A DNA stretch of 6,882 nucleotides from positions 1-6,882 of the forward strand of contig CAYYNP010000421.1 of the NCBI GenBank assembly GCA_964472545.1, given 5' to 3'. The translations under genes and the position numbers were made by a program. The notes below the pieces were generated by a model. That model made no database searches, was not told the DNA's origin, and saw only the letters and a list, made by a program, of their open reading frames with translations. This DNA is from CAYYNP01 sp964472545 (GTDB lineage Bacteria > Planctomycetota > Planctomycetia > Pirellulales > Thermoguttaceae). Below are positions 6,598 to 6,882 of this stretch, piece after piece. Every line of letters begins with the position of its first letter. The first letter of the stretch is position 1.

Positions 6598-6712
6598 TGT
6601 GCCACCTCTTCACAGAAGCAGTGCCGTTTGTGGCTTCAGAAGAAACGGCTGCTGAGGGAGACACCCACGCACACCGGAGCTTGCCGGCCGTCAACGGGCC
6701 ATTGGGTGTCTC
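6598..6712. other. two adjacent hairpins in a gene-free stretch
   Basis: No gene is seen in 6505-6882. Hairpin 1 pairs AGCA (6617-6620) plus GCCGTTT (6623-6629) with AAACGGC plus TGCT (6643-6653): 11 pairs with a 2-base bulge. Hairpin 2 pairs GAGACACCCA (6658-6667) with TGGGTGTCTC (6703-6712), 10 perfect pairs around 35 bases. They are separated by only 4 bases, which would suit a folded leader or small RNA, or the remains of a palindromic element. Positions 6598-6625 also resemble one end of the MITE-like element (GTGCCAC, a small CTTC-ACA-GAAG hairpin, then CAGTGC). Confidence 0.45.
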
Positions 6713-6784
6713 TCTATGCGACAAGGCCGTTCTTGGCGACGCGAGACGGCCACGGCGCTTTGGGGACTCGAGCCGCCGACCTGG

Positions 6785-6854
6785 CCCGAGTCCCCAGTCC
6801 CGAGTCCCGAGTCCCGAGTCCCCAGCCCCGAATCCCCAGTCCCGAATCCCGCAT
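6785..6854 (+). repeat. ten tandem 7-base units (CCCGAGT/CCCCAGT type)
   Basis: Ten consecutive 7-base units run without gaps: CCCGAGT, CCCCAGT, CCCGAGT three times, CCCCAGC, CCCGAAT, CCCCAGT, CCCGAAT and CCCGCAT. TGGGGACTCG at 6761-6770 is an inverted copy of the start of the array and can pair with 6787-6796 over 10 bases. The array is intergenic and likely to vary in length by slippage. Confidence 0.9.
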
Positions 6855-6882
6855 CACAACAAGATCCACCAGGCTGTCGCCA

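Noticed and set aside
6512..6724. 70-residue minus-strand open frame upstream of clc
   Set aside because: It runs through the G-rich tract and both hairpins, with no domain and no ribosome site.

Overview
The window looks like a stretch of a GC-rich planctomycete chromosome, probably a Pirellulales-type relative. This is inferred from the style of the GatA, nucleotidyltransferase, GNAT and ClC proteins and from the many intergenic palindromes; no rRNA or other phylogenetic marker is present to prove it. Four genes run rightward (gatA, a nucleotidyltransferase-fold protein, a GNAT acetyltransferase and an unrecognised small basic protein). One long gene, a ClC-type chloride transporter or channel, runs leftward and meets them tail to tail across about 1.1 kb of mostly non-coding, palindrome-rich DNA.

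Layout. Positions 1-1178 hold the 3' four-fifths of gatA (its start lies upstream of the window). Positions 1304-1873 encode an MNT-fold nucleotidyltransferase-like protein whose start is set by a strong AGGAGG site. Positions 1961-2437 encode a GNAT acetyltransferase. Positions 2493-3886 form a repeat island: an 80-base cloverleaf-like palindrome (2493-2572), two direct copies of a roughly 150-base element with 30-base inverted ends (cores 2621-2772 and 3338-3489, each preceded by 29-base units), an orphan gene between those copies (2814-3233), and a 319-base palindrome made of nested hairpins (3568-3886). Positions 3887-4310 contain no convincing gene. The clc gene occupies 6504-4345 on the minus strand. 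Positions 6505-6882 contain no gene; they hold a G-rich tract, two hairpins and ten tandem 7-base units.

The genes do not form an obvious pathway. GatA belongs to the essential tRNA-dependent amidotransferase, ClC is an anion transporter, and the nucleotidyltransferase and GNAT genes look like accessory genes. The best candidates for something undescribed are (a) six uninterrupted 11-residue repeats inserted into the ClC membrane domain and (b) a family of intergenic hairpins that keep a TTCA/TGAA (or TTTA/TAAA) loop while the stems change by paired substitutions. The second pattern suggests that structure, rather than primary sequence, is maintained.
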